Part shown: piece after piece, positions 18,986-29,079 of the stretch
Position numbering within the stretch: position 1 is the first letter of the stretch
Layout of the letters: each line of letters starts with the position of its first letter
Assembly: GCA_021776245.1 (NCBI GenBank)
Contig: JAJFGF010000033.1
Coordinates: 62,001-126,000 of the forward strand
Direction of reading: 5' to 3'
DNA length: 64,000 nt
Origin: Hyphococcus sp.
GTDB lineage: Bacteria; Pseudomonadota; Alphaproteobacteria; Caulobacterales; Parvularculaceae
The notes under the pieces: model-generated
What the model was told of the DNA's origin: nothing
Database searches by the model: none
What the model saw: only the letters and a program-made list of their open reading frames with translations
Position numbers and translations under genes: made by a program

Positions 18986-20818
18986 TCAGGCAATTTTCGA
19001 TGTGCTTGACTCAGTTGTCTGCGCAGCCATCACCTGATCGATCTCTGCATGAAGGTCTTCGGCCCGCAACGGTTTAGTCAGGTAACCGGCAAATCCCATC
19101 GCCAGATATTCTTCAACCTGCTGGCGCATGGCATGTGCTGAAACAGCAATGATCGGAACGGCATTCGAAGATTTGTTTTCACGTTCAAGAAATCGAATCT
19201 GCCGCATTGCTTCAACTCCATCCAGCACCGGCATGGAAATATCCATCAGCACCAGATCAATCTCAGTCTGTTTAAATGCTTCCACCGCCTCAAGCCCGTC
19301 GGCGGCGAAAACTATTTGATGGTTGCGCTGCGCAAGAAAAGTGCGCAGCACCGCCTGGTTCACGACATTGTCTTCCGCCGCCAAAATTTGCAGACCCGTT
19401 ACCGCTTCGTCAGCCGAAAACGGCGTTGGCTGCGCCTCATTGTTTTCTTTTTTCTGCGCAACGGGCAATGACAGTTCTATCACCATACGCGAGCCTTTTC
19501 CCGGTTCAGATCGCATGGAGATGCCGCCGTCCATAGCATCGATCAGTCCCTTGACGATCGAAAGCCCGAGCCCGGTGCCGCCGTATTTGCGTGTCGTCGC
19601 CGCATCAGCCTGCGTAAACGGATCGAAAATGCGCATCGCCTGTTCTTTGCTAACGCCAATGCCGGTGTCTACAACTTCAATTCTGACGATTCTGGACAAG
19701 TTCTTTTGCGCCATTGAGTCGATTTTGACGCTGACGGCGCCCTTTTCGGTGAATTTGATCGCGTTGTTGACAAGGTTATGGAGGATTTGGACGAGGCGAT
19801 GCGCATCGCCGAGCAACAAAGATTCGCAGTCGCCACTGCAGGAGACGCTGAAATCAAGGCCTTTTTCCTGCGCTTTGAGCCGATGCAAACTTTCGACTTT
19901 TCGGGCGACGTCTGAAAGACGAAAAGGCGCCATTTCGATTTCGATGTGATTGGCTTCGATCTTGGAGAAATCAAGCCGATCATTGAGCACCGTCATCATG
20001 AGATCACCGGATTCGCGGATAATTTTCAACTGCTGCAATTGTTCCGGCCTAAGATCGCTTTTCTCGAGCGCCGCCGCCATACCAAGAATGCCATTCATGG
20101 GCGTACGGATTTCATGGCTCATATTGGCGAGAAAAGTTGATTTCGCATTACTCGCCTGTTCTGCTGTCGCCTGACGTTGCAGCGCGTTTTCACGCGCTGA
20201 CCGCATGGTTGCGCTGATTGCCTGATACTCACGGAATGCAACAACGAGGTGGCCTACATACAATAACCCTGCGATCAGGATGACAGCCGAACCAGCGCGG
20301 CCCGGCTCCGCGCCAGTGATGAGGGAAAATAGCGGTAAGGCGATGAAATATAGAAAATGCGGTATGATTGCGGCGAAAAACGTGCGCTTTTCATGATGCA
20401 TATGCATTGTCACATGCAGCAACGCGCCGCAAAGCCAGATCATCGCGAATATCTTTCCCGGTAATCCCCACGCGTACCAAAGCAAAACCGGAAAACAGGA
20501 ATAAATCAGCGTTGCCTGTGCTGACGATACGCAAAGCCTCGCCCATTCCCTCCGTGACGGCAGAGCGCGACGCGCCGGGTCCCGAAAAGGCCTCCAGACA
20601 TGCATGTCTGCCGCCTGGCTGACAATGACGGCGACGAACCATATTGCCGCGAACACATAACTGACTGCCGCCCACAGAATAATCGCGCCAATGGCGGCGA
20701 TGATAAATCTCGTCTTTAGCTGATGCGCGCGGGTTTCGGCCGTCGCAATCAGACCGGACAGGCGCGATGCCGCCGCATCTGCGTCGTTACTCCCGCTATC
20801 AAATGAAGTCCCGGCCAT
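18986..20818 (-). CDS. Hybrid sensor histidine kinase/response regulator
   Basis: 610 residues. Residues 38-195 hold five to six membrane helices with little periplasmic sequence, so the stimulus is probably membrane-borne or internal. A short coil leads to the dimerisation/phospho-acceptor helix with His235 ([15 protein letters not shown]), then the HATPase domain with [20 protein letters not shown], then a C-terminal receiver with Asp526 ([13 protein letters not shown]) and Lys in YLTKPL. There is no HPt domain, so a separate phosphotransfer protein is needed to pass the signal on. It is convergent with the Lrp gene (18 nt) and has no partner regulator next to it. Confidence 0.93.
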   Translation of the reverse strand: MAGTSFDSGSNDADAAASRLSGLIATAETRAHQLKTRFIIAAIGAIILWAAVSYVFAAIWFVAVIVSQAADMHVWRPFRDPARRALPSRREWARLCVSSAQATLIYSCFPVLLWYAWGLPGKIFAMIWLCGALLHVTMHMHHEKRTFFAAIIPHFLYFIALPLFSLITGAEPGRAGSAVILIAGLLYVGHLVVAFREYQAISATMRSARENALQRQATAEQASNAKSTFLANMSHEIRTPMNGILGMAAALEKSDLRPEQLQQLKIIRESGDLMMTVLNDRLDFSKIEANHIEIEMAPFRLSDVARKVESLHRLKAQEKGLDFSVSCSGDCESLLLGDAHRLVQILHNLVNNAIKFTEKGAVSVKIDSMAQKNLSRIVRIEVVDTGIGVSKEQAMRIFDPFTQADAATTRKYGGTGLGLSIVKGLIDAMDGGISMRSEPGKGSRMVIELSLPVAQKKENNEAQPTPFSADEAVTGLQILAAEDNVVNQAVLRTFLAQRNHQIVFAADGLEAVEAFKQTEIDLVLMDISMPVLDGVEAMRQIRFLERENKSSNAVPIIAVSAHAMRQQVEEYLAMGFAGYLTKPLRAEDLHAEIDQVMAAQTTESSTSKIA

Positions 20819-20929
20819 GCCGTCTCCCCGGATTGAGGCATTTTGGCAAATCTAGCGACAAAACCTTAAGCGTCGGCTACTTCGCGCAACTATCTTGTCT
20901 CAAAACAGGACAAGCGCAGTATGGTGATG

Positions 20930-22237
20930 TTATTTTTGGAAGTCGTAAAACCCGCCCATGGCGAGGATATCTGTCAGCGCCTGCATGGCGGTGAGGCTTT
21001 CCGTCATAAATTCGGGATCGCGCAAATCATCCGGCGTCAGGCGGTCGCGATAATGCGCGCGCACCCAGTCTTCAAGTTTTGTGATTTTCGCCCCATCGAG
21101 AATAAAATTCTGATTGGCCGCAGCCGCTTCATCTTCGGACAACACAACCCGCAGGCGCAGACAGGCGGGGCCCCCGCCATTCCTCATGCTTTCGCGGACA
21201 TTCTTGAAAACCAGCCGATTAATCGGGTTATTTTTTGCCAGGGTCTCTTCGAGGAAGTTTCTAACGCGCGGATGTTCTTCCGACTCTTTCGGCAGGATCA
21301 GCGCCATCTCGCCGCCCGGCAGCGTCACCAGTTGGGAATTAAAAAGATAGGATTTAACAGCATCTTCGAGCGGCACGGCGATCGCCGACGCTTCAACAAT
21401 TTCAACAAAAGGCGCTGCGTTGCGGATCGCAGCACAGGCGCCGGCAGGATCGGCAAAACTTTGCTCATGAAGAAACAAGACCGTTCCATTGGCTACGCCG
21501 ACAACATCATTGTGGAACGCGCCCGCATCAAGAGCGGCTTTTGATTGTTCGATAAAGATCGTTTTCGCCGGATCGAGCAGAAGACTTCGCGCCACCGCTT
21601 CGCTTGCCCGTTTGCGCTGGCGCGCGGGGAAACGGTCGCCGTCTTTGCCATAAATAAACAGATGAACGCCGGGGCTCTCGTGCGTCTCGGCGAGCCGCCC
21701 GTGATTAGCAGCGCCTTCATCGCCGAAATGAACGCCGCCGGGCAGACGCGGATGATGCGCAAAGTGTTTTTCGCCGTTGAAAATGTGCGCGAGCACGCGC
21801 GCCGTTGTGTCGCCCTCAATGGCGCGATGAAAATTCGTTGCGAGATTTGCCGGGGTAAAATGCACACGCCCATCACGGGTATCCGGCGATGGCGCGATTG
21901 TGCCAGCGTTTGCTGTCCACATGCATGACGCCGCATAGCAATTAGCAAGGAGCTCCGGCGCCGCCGCGGCAGCGCTTTCAATCATCTGCCGGTCAGACCC
22001 GAAAAAGCCGAGCGCGCGCAGAGTTTTTAAATGCGGGCGATCCTGCGGCGGCAGGAAACCCTGCCCCAGACCCAACTCCATCGCCGCACGCATTTTCGCA
22101 AGCCCTTGCAGCGCCGCCTCGCGCGGATTCGACGCCGCGCCCTTATTGGTCACCGAGGCAAGATTGCCGAAAGAAAGCCCCGCATAATTATGGGTCGGGC
22201 CAATCAGGCCGTCGAAATTATATTCTGTGTGGGTCAT
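20930..22237 (-). CDS. astB: N-succinylarginine dihydrolase AstB
   Basis: 435 residues (E. coli AstB 447). The N-terminus YNFDGLIGPTHNYAGLSFGN is diagnostic. The guanidine-modifying fold has its catalytic Cys at 359 (NGGGPACLRLR) and His in AGAFHNDVVGVANG. It hydrolyses N2-succinylarginine to N2-succinylornithine, CO2 and two NH3, the second step of the arginine succinyltransferase pathway. It is the last gene of a five-gene operon; its start is overlapped 20 nt by a small unknown gene. Confidence 0.97.
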   Translation of the reverse strand: MTHTEYNFDGLIGPTHNYAGLSFGNLASVTNKGAASNPREAALQGLAKMRAAMELGLGQGFLPPQDRPHLKTLRALGFFGSDRQMIESAAAAAPELLANCYAASCMWTANAGTIAPSPDTRDGRVHFTPANLATNFHRAIEGDTTARVLAHIFNGEKHFAHHPRLPGGVHFGDEGAANHGRLAETHESPGVHLFIYGKDGDRFPARQRKRASEAVARSLLLDPAKTIFIEQSKAALDAGAFHNDVVGVANGTVLFLHEQSFADPAGACAAIRNAAPFVEIVEASAIAVPLEDAVKSYLFNSQLVTLPGGEMALILPKESEEHPRVRNFLEETLAKNNPINRLVFKNVRESMRNGGGPACLRLRVVLSEDEAAAANQNFILDGAKITKLEDWVRAHYRDRLTPDDLRDPEFMTESLTAMQALTDILAMGGFYDFQK

Positions 22238-22529
22238 TTTTCCGTTGAATTATATTGGGTTTAATGTGTTTGTTTATGAGGTATTCCACCTTTTTGCCAT
22301 CCATGACCGATCGACGACACGAACGAGTGCCATTTTCTCTGAAGACTTTTGACATGCGTAACTGCGGGTGAATTACGCCTTCTTTCACGTAGTGCAGATA
22401 TAGATCAGTTGCAGCATCGATAAACTCTTGCCCATATTGAGTTGCACAACTTGTTGATGGATGTTCCGGAGCCAGAAACCCCCGACCTTCGTGAATCTTG
22501 CATGCCTTGATAAGGTTTTGCTCGCTCAT
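22218..22529 (-). CDS. Small unknown protein inside the ast operon
   Basis: 103 residues. The ATG overlaps the astD stop (ATGA, 22526-22529) and the 3' end overlaps the astB start by 20 nt, so the frame is sealed on both sides by pathway genes, an arrangement expected of a real, coupled gene. The protein is basic at the C-terminus (KKVEYLINKHIKPNIIQRKN) and has two Cys. Base composition is more A+T-rich than astB and astD. I do not recognise a family. It could be a regulatory or accessory protein of arginine catabolism, or a recent insertion. Confidence 0.6.
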   Translation of the reverse strand: MSEQNLIKACKIHEGRGFLAPEHPSTSCATQYGQEFIDAATDLYLHYVKEGVIHPQLRMSKVFRENGTRSCRRSVMDGKKVEYLINKHIKPNIIQRKNDPHRI

Positions 22530-23992
22530 CGAACACCAACCTGATCCTCCGGCAACGACAAAAGCCTATCGCCTTCCATTGAGGCGACGGGATAGGCGCA
22601 ATAATCAGCTGCATAATAAGCGCTGGGCCGGTGATTGCCGGAAAAACCGACACCGCCAAAAGGCGCGGCGCCCGACGCGCCTGTGGTCTGACGGTTCCAG
22701 TTGACGATGCCCGCCTTGCTCAGCATCAAAAACTTTTCCCATTTCGATGCGTCATCCGAAAGCAGCCCGGCAGAAAGGCCAAATTTCGTTGCATTGGCGC
22801 GCGCAATTGCATCATTGAAATCTTTAACGCGCCAGACCTGCAGCATCGGGCCAAAATGTTCTTCGTCGGGAATGGCGCCAGCGCCGGTCACATCGACTAT
22901 GCCGGGCGTAACAAAGGCGCCGCCGTCGTCGCGCACAGATAAATTCCTGATCGCTTCGCCGCCCATCTCCACGCGCTGGTCAAAAGCGCGTTCCAGGCTT
23001 TCCGCGATCTTCGGCGAGATCACCGGACCAAGGAAGGGCTGCGGCTCATCAAACGGCGCGCCAATGATGAGACGATCCGTTAGCGTTGTCAGTGCATCAA
23101 GCGCTTTATCGCCGCTCTCGCCTTCAGGGATAATCAGCCGCCGCGCGCAGGTGCAGCGCTGGCCGGCGGTCAAAAACGCCGACTGCACGACCGCAAAGGC
23201 CGCAGCGTCTACGTCTTCGGTATCCCACCAGATCAACGGATTATTGCCGCCAAGCTCAAGCGCCAGAATAACATCAAGGCGGTCGGCGAACCTTTTATGG
23301 ATGGCAAGGCCGGTCCTGGCGCCGCCGGTAAATAGAACGCCGTTAATCCCATTGGCGCCGGTAAGCGCCTCACCGGTTTCGCGTCCGCCCTGCACAAGAT
23401 TGACAACCCCTGCGGGCATGCCCGCTTCGACCATGCGTTCAATAATGAACGCGCCCGGTCCCGGCGCGAGCTCCGATGGCTTGAAGACAACGCTGTTGCC
23501 GGCAATCAGCGCCGGAATGATGTGCCCGTTCGGCAAATGGGCCGGAAAATTATAAGGCCCCAATACAGCCATCACGCCGTGAGGCTTATGGCGCAACATC
23601 GCGCGCGTCGCATGCGTTGCGTTTTCCCGTTCGCCAGTGCGCTCATGATAGGCGTTGATTGAAATATCAATCTTGCCGGCGACGGTCGCCGCTTCTGTCT
23701 TGGTCTCCCAGAACGGTTTGCCAGTTTCGCGTGAGATCAACCGCGCCAGTTCTTCGCCGTCGCGTTTAATGATATCGCGATAGCGTTCGACGATTTCTAT
23801 ACGGGCCCTCACCGGGGTCAACGCCCAGGGCTCGAAAGCGGCCTGCGCCGCCCTTACCGCATCAGTCACATCATCGCTTGTCGCCGCCGCGCCAGACCAC
23901 ACTGTCTCGCCGGTCGCGGGATCGAAACTTTGAAATTGGGGGCCCGCGCCATCACGCCAGGCGCCATTCACGAGAATTTTTTTCGTCATCAC
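22526..23992 (-). CDS. astD: Succinylglutamate semialdehyde dehydrogenase AstD
   Basis: 488 residues (E. coli 492). Aldehyde dehydrogenase fold with catalytic Cys280 (TAGQRCTCARR), general base Glu246 (LALELGGNNP), NAD-site motifs GPYNFPAHLPNGH and FTGGARTG. It oxidises N-succinylglutamate 5-semialdehyde to N-succinylglutamate, the fourth ast step. One base separates it from astA and it overlaps the small unknown gene by four bases. Confidence 0.96.
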   Translation of the reverse strand: MMTKKILVNGAWRDGAGPQFQSFDPATGETVWSGAAATSDDVTDAVRAAQAAFEPWALTPVRARIEIVERYRDIIKRDGEELARLISRETGKPFWETKTEAATVAGKIDISINAYHERTGERENATHATRAMLRHKPHGVMAVLGPYNFPAHLPNGHIIPALIAGNSVVFKPSELAPGPGAFIIERMVEAGMPAGVVNLVQGGRETGEALTGANGINGVLFTGGARTGLAIHKRFADRLDVILALELGGNNPLIWWDTEDVDAAAFAVVQSAFLTAGQRCTCARRLIIPEGESGDKALDALTTLTDRLIIGAPFDEPQPFLGPVISPKIAESLERAFDQRVEMGGEAIRNLSVRDDGGAFVTPGIVDVTGAGAIPDEEHFGPMLQVWRVKDFNDAIARANATKFGLSAGLLSDDASKWEKFLMLSKAGIVNWNRQTTGASGAAPFGGVGFSGNHRPSAYYAADYCAYPVASMEGDRLLSLPEDQVGVR

Positions 23993-23993
23993 T

Positions 23994-25022
23994 TCACCAA
24001 ATCACAGCGCGGATCGCATCGCCTTTTTTGACGCCGAGCGTTTGCGCTGCGTCCCTGTTGATATTTACAGTATCTTTCTTCACTGCCTGCACCTGCGCAC
24101 GCACGACACGAAATTCCGAAAGTCTTCCCGTCGCCATCAGCATGAGCGGCGCTTCACCTGAATCAGCAATCTCGGCGATGTCCGCGATATGGTAGACCTT
24201 ACTTTCCCGGACGGTTTTGATGTCGTCAATTTGCGCATCAACCAGCGGCCCGCCATCGAAAACATCAATATAGCCGCGGAATGAAAAACCTTCTTTCAAC
24301 AACATATTATAGGCCGGCACGGCATTGTCATGGGGTTTGCCCAGGATATCGCGCGCCGCTTGCGGCAAAAGCGCGACGTAAATCGGGTGGCGCGGCATCA
24401 GATCAGCAATAAACTGGTTGCCGGTGGCCGCATTGGTTAAATCCGCCGCTTCAAATTCCATGTCAAAAAATGGCTTGCCCAGCGCTTCCCAAAAGGGCTG
24501 CTCGCCATTGGGTCCGCGCCAGCCGCGCAGTTCTGCGCAAACCGGATCGGCGATCAAATCCCTGTGTTGCGCAATGAACAGATAGCGCGCCCGGGCCAGA
24601 TATTTGCCAAAACCGCCGCCGCGCGCCTTCGGCGACAAGAAAAGCGAACCGACTTCGCCGCAACCGGTAAAGTCATGGGTTGGCACAAGGAGACGGCGTT
24701 CGATGCGTTTCTTTAGCTGCTTCGACGCATGAACTGTTTTATTGATGCGATAATTGACAAAACCGTTTTCAAGTCCGACGGCGGAAAAAACCGCCGAGGT
24801 GCCCATGACCCGGCCGCCATCTTCAAGCACCATCATATAGACTTCGCCGCCGGGCTCGCGTGCATTGGCTTCAAAACTCTCACAGGCGAATTCGATGCGC
24901 GCGCGCAAAGCATCGGGTTCCGGCGGCAGGTTTGTCATGCCGCCGCCCGATTGCTTGGCAAGCGCCAGGATTTCGTCGAAATCTTCGCGCCGAACCGGAC
25001 GCATAAATGCCAGCGACATCAA
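23994..25022 (-). CDS. astA: Arginine N-succinyltransferase AstA
   Basis: 342 residues (E. coli 344). The N-terminal MRPVRREDFDEILALAKQSG and the LFLSPKARGGGFGKYLARAR acetyl-CoA-like binding loop are family hallmarks of this GNAT-related enzyme. It transfers succinyl from succinyl-CoA to the alpha-amino group of arginine, the committing step of the pathway. It overlaps the upstream M20 hydrolase gene by four bases. A single subunit gene is present rather than the AruF/AruG pair of pseudomonads. Confidence 0.95.
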   Translation of the reverse strand: MMSLAFMRPVRREDFDEILALAKQSGGGMTNLPPEPDALRARIEFACESFEANAREPGGEVYMMVLEDGGRVMGTSAVFSAVGLENGFVNYRINKTVHASKQLKKRIERRLLVPTHDFTGCGEVGSLFLSPKARGGGFGKYLARARYLFIAQHRDLIADPVCAELRGWRGPNGEQPFWEALGKPFFDMEFEAADLTNAATGNQFIADLMPRHPIYVALLPQAARDILGKPHDNAVPAYNMLLKEGFSFRGYIDVFDGGPLVDAQIDDIKTVRESKVYHIADIAEIADSGEAPLMLMATGRLSEFRVVRAQVQAVKKDTVNINRDAAQTLGVKKGDAIRAVIW

Positions 25023-26269
25023 ACGGTCTCCATCGTATCTACAGCGCCCGGATTGGGAATGTCGCCCGCTGCGATTTTTAAGAGCAACAACGCCGAAAGT
25101 TTGGCGCGCTCCACAAGGCTGTCGAGCTTTGCATATTCCTGCGCTGAATGAATATTAGCGCCCCTGACCCCGAGCGTGTCGATGACCGGAATCCCCGCGG
25201 CAGCGATGTTATTGCCGTCACAACAGCCGCCCGTCGGTTTCCAGTCGATCACAAGTCCCAGATCGTCGCCGGCGGCTTTCAGCGCCTGGAAAAACGCCAG
25301 GAGTTTGGGCGTCATCGGTTTTGGCGGCCGTGCGAATCCGCCGGTAAGTTCAGCAGTGATGCCGTCACGCGCATTAATCTCTGCGATCATGGCGCCGGCT
25401 TTTTCCAACAACCAGTTAGAATCCTCGGGCTCTTTGACGCGCACATTGAAGCGCACAACAGCAAGGTCGGGGACAACATTGTTTGGCCCGCCGCCGTCAA
25501 TGCGCGCAACATTAACCGTGAGGTCATTGCGCCCGCCGGTTAATTTATCAACGCCTGCGATAAAGTCCGCCGCTGCAACAAGCGCATTGCGCCCCAAATG
25601 ATGTTCGCGGCCCGCATGGGCGCTTTTGCCTTTGATGATCGCCGCGAAATTACCGCTGCCTTTTCGGGCGCCCGCAAGCGTCCCGTCAGCAAGCGCCGGT
25701 TCATAAACGCAAGCGAACTGCGCGCGCTTTGCAGCCTGCGTCAGCATATGCGCCGATCCGTGCGAGCCAATTTCTTCATCGGCATTGATCAGTATTTCAT
25801 ATCCAATCTGATCGGCGAGCGCAGAATTTTCCACCGCCTGCAATGCATAGAGCATCACCAGGAGGCCGCCCTTCATATCGGCGGCGCCCGGCGCGTTGAG
25901 CGTATCCTTATCAAGGAATGTTTCGTCCTGAAACGGATGGTCCGCGGCAAACACGGTATCCATATGCCCGGAGAAAAGAACCCGCACCGGCGCCTGAGGG
26001 CGCTTGAACAGGCGCAGCATGTCGCCCACCGGTTTTTCGGTTTTTTCGCCCTCGGCCGTAACCATTGGATGCGGCTTTGACGCCACAGTCTCAATCTCGG
26101 CGCCAAGCGCCCCGAAGGCGCCCCCAAGGGCGGCATGCATCGCCTTTAACCCGGCAAGATTGCCGCTGCCTGAATTGATCGCGCACCACGCCCGCAAGGC
26201 CGCGGTCATGGATTCACGCTTATCATCCAGATAGGCAAGATCAGAAGCGAAGTTATTGTTTTCGGTCAT
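25019..26269 (-). CDS. M20 metallopeptidase, candidate desuccinylase
   Basis: 416 residues, a CPG2/ArgE-type M20 hydrolase. Metal and catalytic residues are visible: His102 and Asp104 (SGHMDTVF), Asp131 (PGAADMKGG), Glu165-Glu166 (NADEEIGSHG), plus a late His (GANIHSAQEY). The GKSAHAGREHHLGRNAL segment is the dimerisation-domain His region. It leads the ast operon. AstE, the usual M14-family succinylglutamate desuccinylase, is absent from the window. Carboxypeptidase G2-type enzymes release C-terminal glutamate, so cleavage of N-succinylglutamate to succinate and glutamate is a reasonable but unproven role. Confidence 0.85.
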   Translation of the reverse strand: MTENNNFASDLAYLDDKRESMTAALRAWCAINSGSGNLAGLKAMHAALGGAFGALGAEIETVASKPHPMVTAEGEKTEKPVGDMLRLFKRPQAPVRVLFSGHMDTVFAADHPFQDETFLDKDTLNAPGAADMKGGLLVMLYALQAVENSALADQIGYEILINADEEIGSHGSAHMLTQAAKRAQFACVYEPALADGTLAGARKGSGNFAAIIKGKSAHAGREHHLGRNALVAAADFIAGVDKLTGGRNDLTVNVARIDGGGPNNVVPDLAVVRFNVRVKEPEDSNWLLEKAGAMIAEINARDGITAELTGGFARPPKPMTPKLLAFFQALKAAGDDLGLVIDWKPTGGCCDGNNIAAAGIPVIDTLGVRGANIHSAQEYAKLDSLVERAKLSALLLLKIAAGDIPNPGAVDTMETV

Positions 26270-26422
26270 GGACGAAAAGGACTAGCGAAGGGGGCGATCT
26301 CCCGCAAGGGAGGCCGGGCGGTCAAAGTTCCAGGTTCCTCTGGCGCTTCGAACAGGCCTAAAGCTATAGTCGGAACGAGAGGGCGTTTTCAACGCATCAG
26401 AGGGGCTAATCGCGCGTATTTC

Positions 26423-29014
26423 ATGCTGAAGCTTATTGAACAGCTGCTGATCATCTGGGCTGAGACCGCGCGCCGGCTGGGTGCGGTTCTGGCGGTCGCC
26501 ATAATCCTTGGCGGTCTCGCCGCCGGCTATTATGCGGCGACGCACCTCAAGGTAAACACCGATACGAGTGCGATGCTCGATCCCGAGCTGCCGTTCCAGC
26601 AGCGCGCGGCCGAGCTCCGCGACGCATTCCCGCAAATCAAGAACGACATCATCGTGATCGCGCGCGCGCCGACACTGGATGAAGCGGACGCCTATATCGC
26701 AGATTTGCGCGCCGCCCTTGTTGAAAACCCAAACGGCTTCGCTTCTGTCTTCGCCCCGGCGCAGGAGCCGTTTTTTCAGACCCATGGCCTCCTCTATCTC
26801 AGCGAAAGCGAGCTCGAAAGCCGCCTGACGCAAATGTCAAAGGCGTCGAGCCTGATTGAAACACTCATAAAAAGCCCGACTACAGGCACACTTTTTACAA
26901 CGCTCGCAGAAAATGATGAGCTCGCCGAGCGCTCGGAACTAGGGTCGCAAACCCTGCAGGCGATCTATGCCGAACTTGGCGATGTTGTCGAAGCCAGTCT
27001 TGAGGGACAGCGTCGGCCATTTTCGTGGATGGGCGCCCTCGACGAGGAGACAGCGGCAAAAAAAGCGCATACGCGCCTTCTCTATGCAACGCCGGTCCTC
27101 GATTTAACGCGCTTGCAACCGGCAAAAAGCGGCATCGAAGCGCTTCGCGCAGAAACTGAAAAACTCAACAGCAAATTTGACGGCCGCGTTGAGGCCTATA
27201 TTACCGGCGATCCGGCTTTACGCGTTGAAGAACTCGAAGCGGTGACAACCGGAATCGGTCTTTCATTTTTGTTGTCTTTTGTTCTCGTCAGCCTGCTATT
27301 GATTACCGCTTACCGGTCCGTGCCGATTGCTGTCATCACCCTGATTGGACTGCTCATCACACTGGCGACAACATCAGCCTTTGCGGCGGCTTTTGTCGGC
27401 GAGCTAAATCTCGTCTCCGTTGCATTCACGGTGCTGCTGGTCGGGCTGGGGCTTGATTTCGCCATCCACCTTCTCCTGCACGTCGAAGAACGCCGCGCCG
27501 CCGGGCAGACAACTGCTGACGCCCTTAAAGGCGGGATTCATGAAGTGGGCCCTGCGATGGCGCTTGCCGCGCCGACAACGGCGCTTGCATTTTTGTCATT
27601 CGTACCGACGAAATTCGACGGCATCGCTCAGCTTGGGATCATCGCCGGCGTCGGCGTGATGATCGCATTTCTGGTTTCGATCACTTTTCTTCCCGCCGTT
27701 CTCGCCATGTTTCCAGCGTACAAATCACGCCGCGCAAGCGGGCGCGTGCGCGCGGTGTTTGGCGCGATATCAACTGTTTCACAGCCAATCGCCGTCGTGA
27801 CGATCCTGCTCGGCGTATTCGCCCTGCTGTTGATGCCGCAGGTTCGCTTTGACGCCGACCAGATGTCGCTGCGCAATCCGGACGCCCCGTCGGTCAAAGG
27901 TTTTAATCTTCTGTTCGATGACCCAAATACCGTGCCCTACCGGTTAACCCGCCTTGTCGCCACCAAAGAAGAAGCCATCGAAACTGGCGCGAGCGCCGAC
28001 GCCTTTGAAACGGTCGGCAGTATCAGATCTCTGCCTGATTTTATCCCAAGCGATCAGGATGAAAAACTTGAGCTCATCGATTTTGGCGCCGGCACCCTTG
28101 TCTTTGCTCTGAGCGCGGAGCCCGGCTCGATTGAAGGCCCGCCGGGCGCAGACGGCGTCGCCGCCCTCATCGCACGGCTTGACGACGCCTATAGTGAAGG
28201 CGCCGGCGCGCGCCTCTCGAGTCTCCTCAAAGACATTCAATCGTCAGATAGCGCTTCAACATTGCTGCAGAAAAACATCTTCGCTTTCTGGCCACAGTTG
28301 GTTGATCTTTTACGGGCGCAGATGAATGCTGATTATGTGGATTACGACGCATTGCCGTCCGCCCTGCGCGACCGTTATCTGACAAGCGACGGGCGCTGGC
28401 GCGTTGACATTCTTCCCAACGCTGATGTGCGCGATCCGCGCGCCCTCGACAAATTCGTTGCAGTAGTTGAAGCGCTTTATCCGGACTTAACAGGCGGCGC
28501 CTATCAGTCGAAAAAGGCCGGCGAAACAATTTCCAACGCGATGTTGCAAGCGACGTCTATTGCGCTTGGAGTGATCGCCGTTTTCCTCTGGCTACTCGTG
28601 CGCCGAATGCAAACAGTGCTGTTGATGTTGTTTCCGCTCGTCCTTGCGGCGATTTTAACGTCGGCGACAGGCGTTCTTCTCGAGATTCCATTTAACTACG
28701 CCAATGTCATCGTTTTGCCATTGCTCATCGGCATCGGCGTGGACAGTTCTATCCATCTGGTGATGCGTCACGATCAGGTCGCCGCCGGTGAAGGCGTCTA
28801 TGGCACCTCGACCCCACGCGCCATCCTGTTTTCCGCAATGACGACCGTAGCGTCTTTTGGCAGCCTGATGCTGTCGCCTCATCGCGGCACCGCCAGCATG
28901 GGCGAGCTCTTGTCGATCGCGATCGCCTTCACCTTAATCACCACGCTTATCGTTTTGCCTGCGGCGTTCAAATATCAGGAAAACCGGAACCGCAAAGCAG
29001 CGGCCAATCGCTGA
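26423..29014 (+). CDS. hpnN: Hopanoid-associated RND transporter HpnN
   Basis: 863 residues. RND/MMPL architecture: one N-terminal helix (15-35), a periplasmic domain, a five-helix block (about 270-430) with GLGLDFAIHLLLHVEE, a second periplasmic domain and a second helix block (about 705-850) with GIGVDSSIHLVMRHD. The two GLDFAIHL/GVDSSIHL motifs are characteristic of HpnN. It moves hopanoids from the inner to the outer membrane. It is divergent from the ast operon. hpnM follows after a 551-nt gap filled with palindromic repeats. Confidence 0.92.
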   Translation: MLKLIEQLLIIWAETARRLGAVLAVAIILGGLAAGYYAATHLKVNTDTSAMLDPELPFQQRAAELRDAFPQIKNDIIVIARAPTLDEADAYIADLRAALVENPNGFASVFAPAQEPFFQTHGLLYLSESELESRLTQMSKASSLIETLIKSPTTGTLFTTLAENDELAERSELGSQTLQAIYAELGDVVEASLEGQRRPFSWMGALDEETAAKKAHTRLLYATPVLDLTRLQPAKSGIEALRAETEKLNSKFDGRVEAYITGDPALRVEELEAVTTGIGLSFLLSFVLVSLLLITAYRSVPIAVITLIGLLITLATTSAFAAAFVGELNLVSVAFTVLLVGLGLDFAIHLLLHVEERRAAGQTTADALKGGIHEVGPAMALAAPTTALAFLSFVPTKFDGIAQLGIIAGVGVMIAFLVSITFLPAVLAMFPAYKSRRASGRVRAVFGAISTVSQPIAVVTILLGVFALLLMPQVRFDADQMSLRNPDAPSVKGFNLLFDDPNTVPYRLTRLVATKEEAIETGASADAFETVGSIRSLPDFIPSDQDEKLELIDFGAGTLVFALSAEPGSIEGPPGADGVAALIARLDDAYSEGAGARLSSLLKDIQSSDSASTLLQKNIFAFWPQLVDLLRAQMNADYVDYDALPSALRDRYLTSDGRWRVDILPNADVRDPRALDKFVAVVEALYPDLTGGAYQSKKAGETISNAMLQATSIALGVIAVFLWLLVRRMQTVLLMLFPLVLAAILTSATGVLLEIPFNYANVIVLPLLIGIGVDSSIHLVMRHDQVAAGEGVYGTSTPRAILFSAMTTVASFGSLMLSPHRGTASMGELLSIAIAFTLITTLIVLPAAFKYQENRNRKAAANR

Positions 29015-29079
29015 TCGCATATCCCGGCGCCCCCCAAATTTGAGCCCTGGACAGGGTTGCGGAATTGCCTGGCCAACTA

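Noticed and set aside
22701-23555. 284-codon plus-strand frame opposite astD
   Set aside because: Ser/Pro/Arg-rich translation typical of an antisense shadow; astD is complete.
26282-26833. 183-codon minus-strand frame over the start of hpnN
   Set aside because: Lies opposite conserved hpnN sequence and lacks a recognisable domain.
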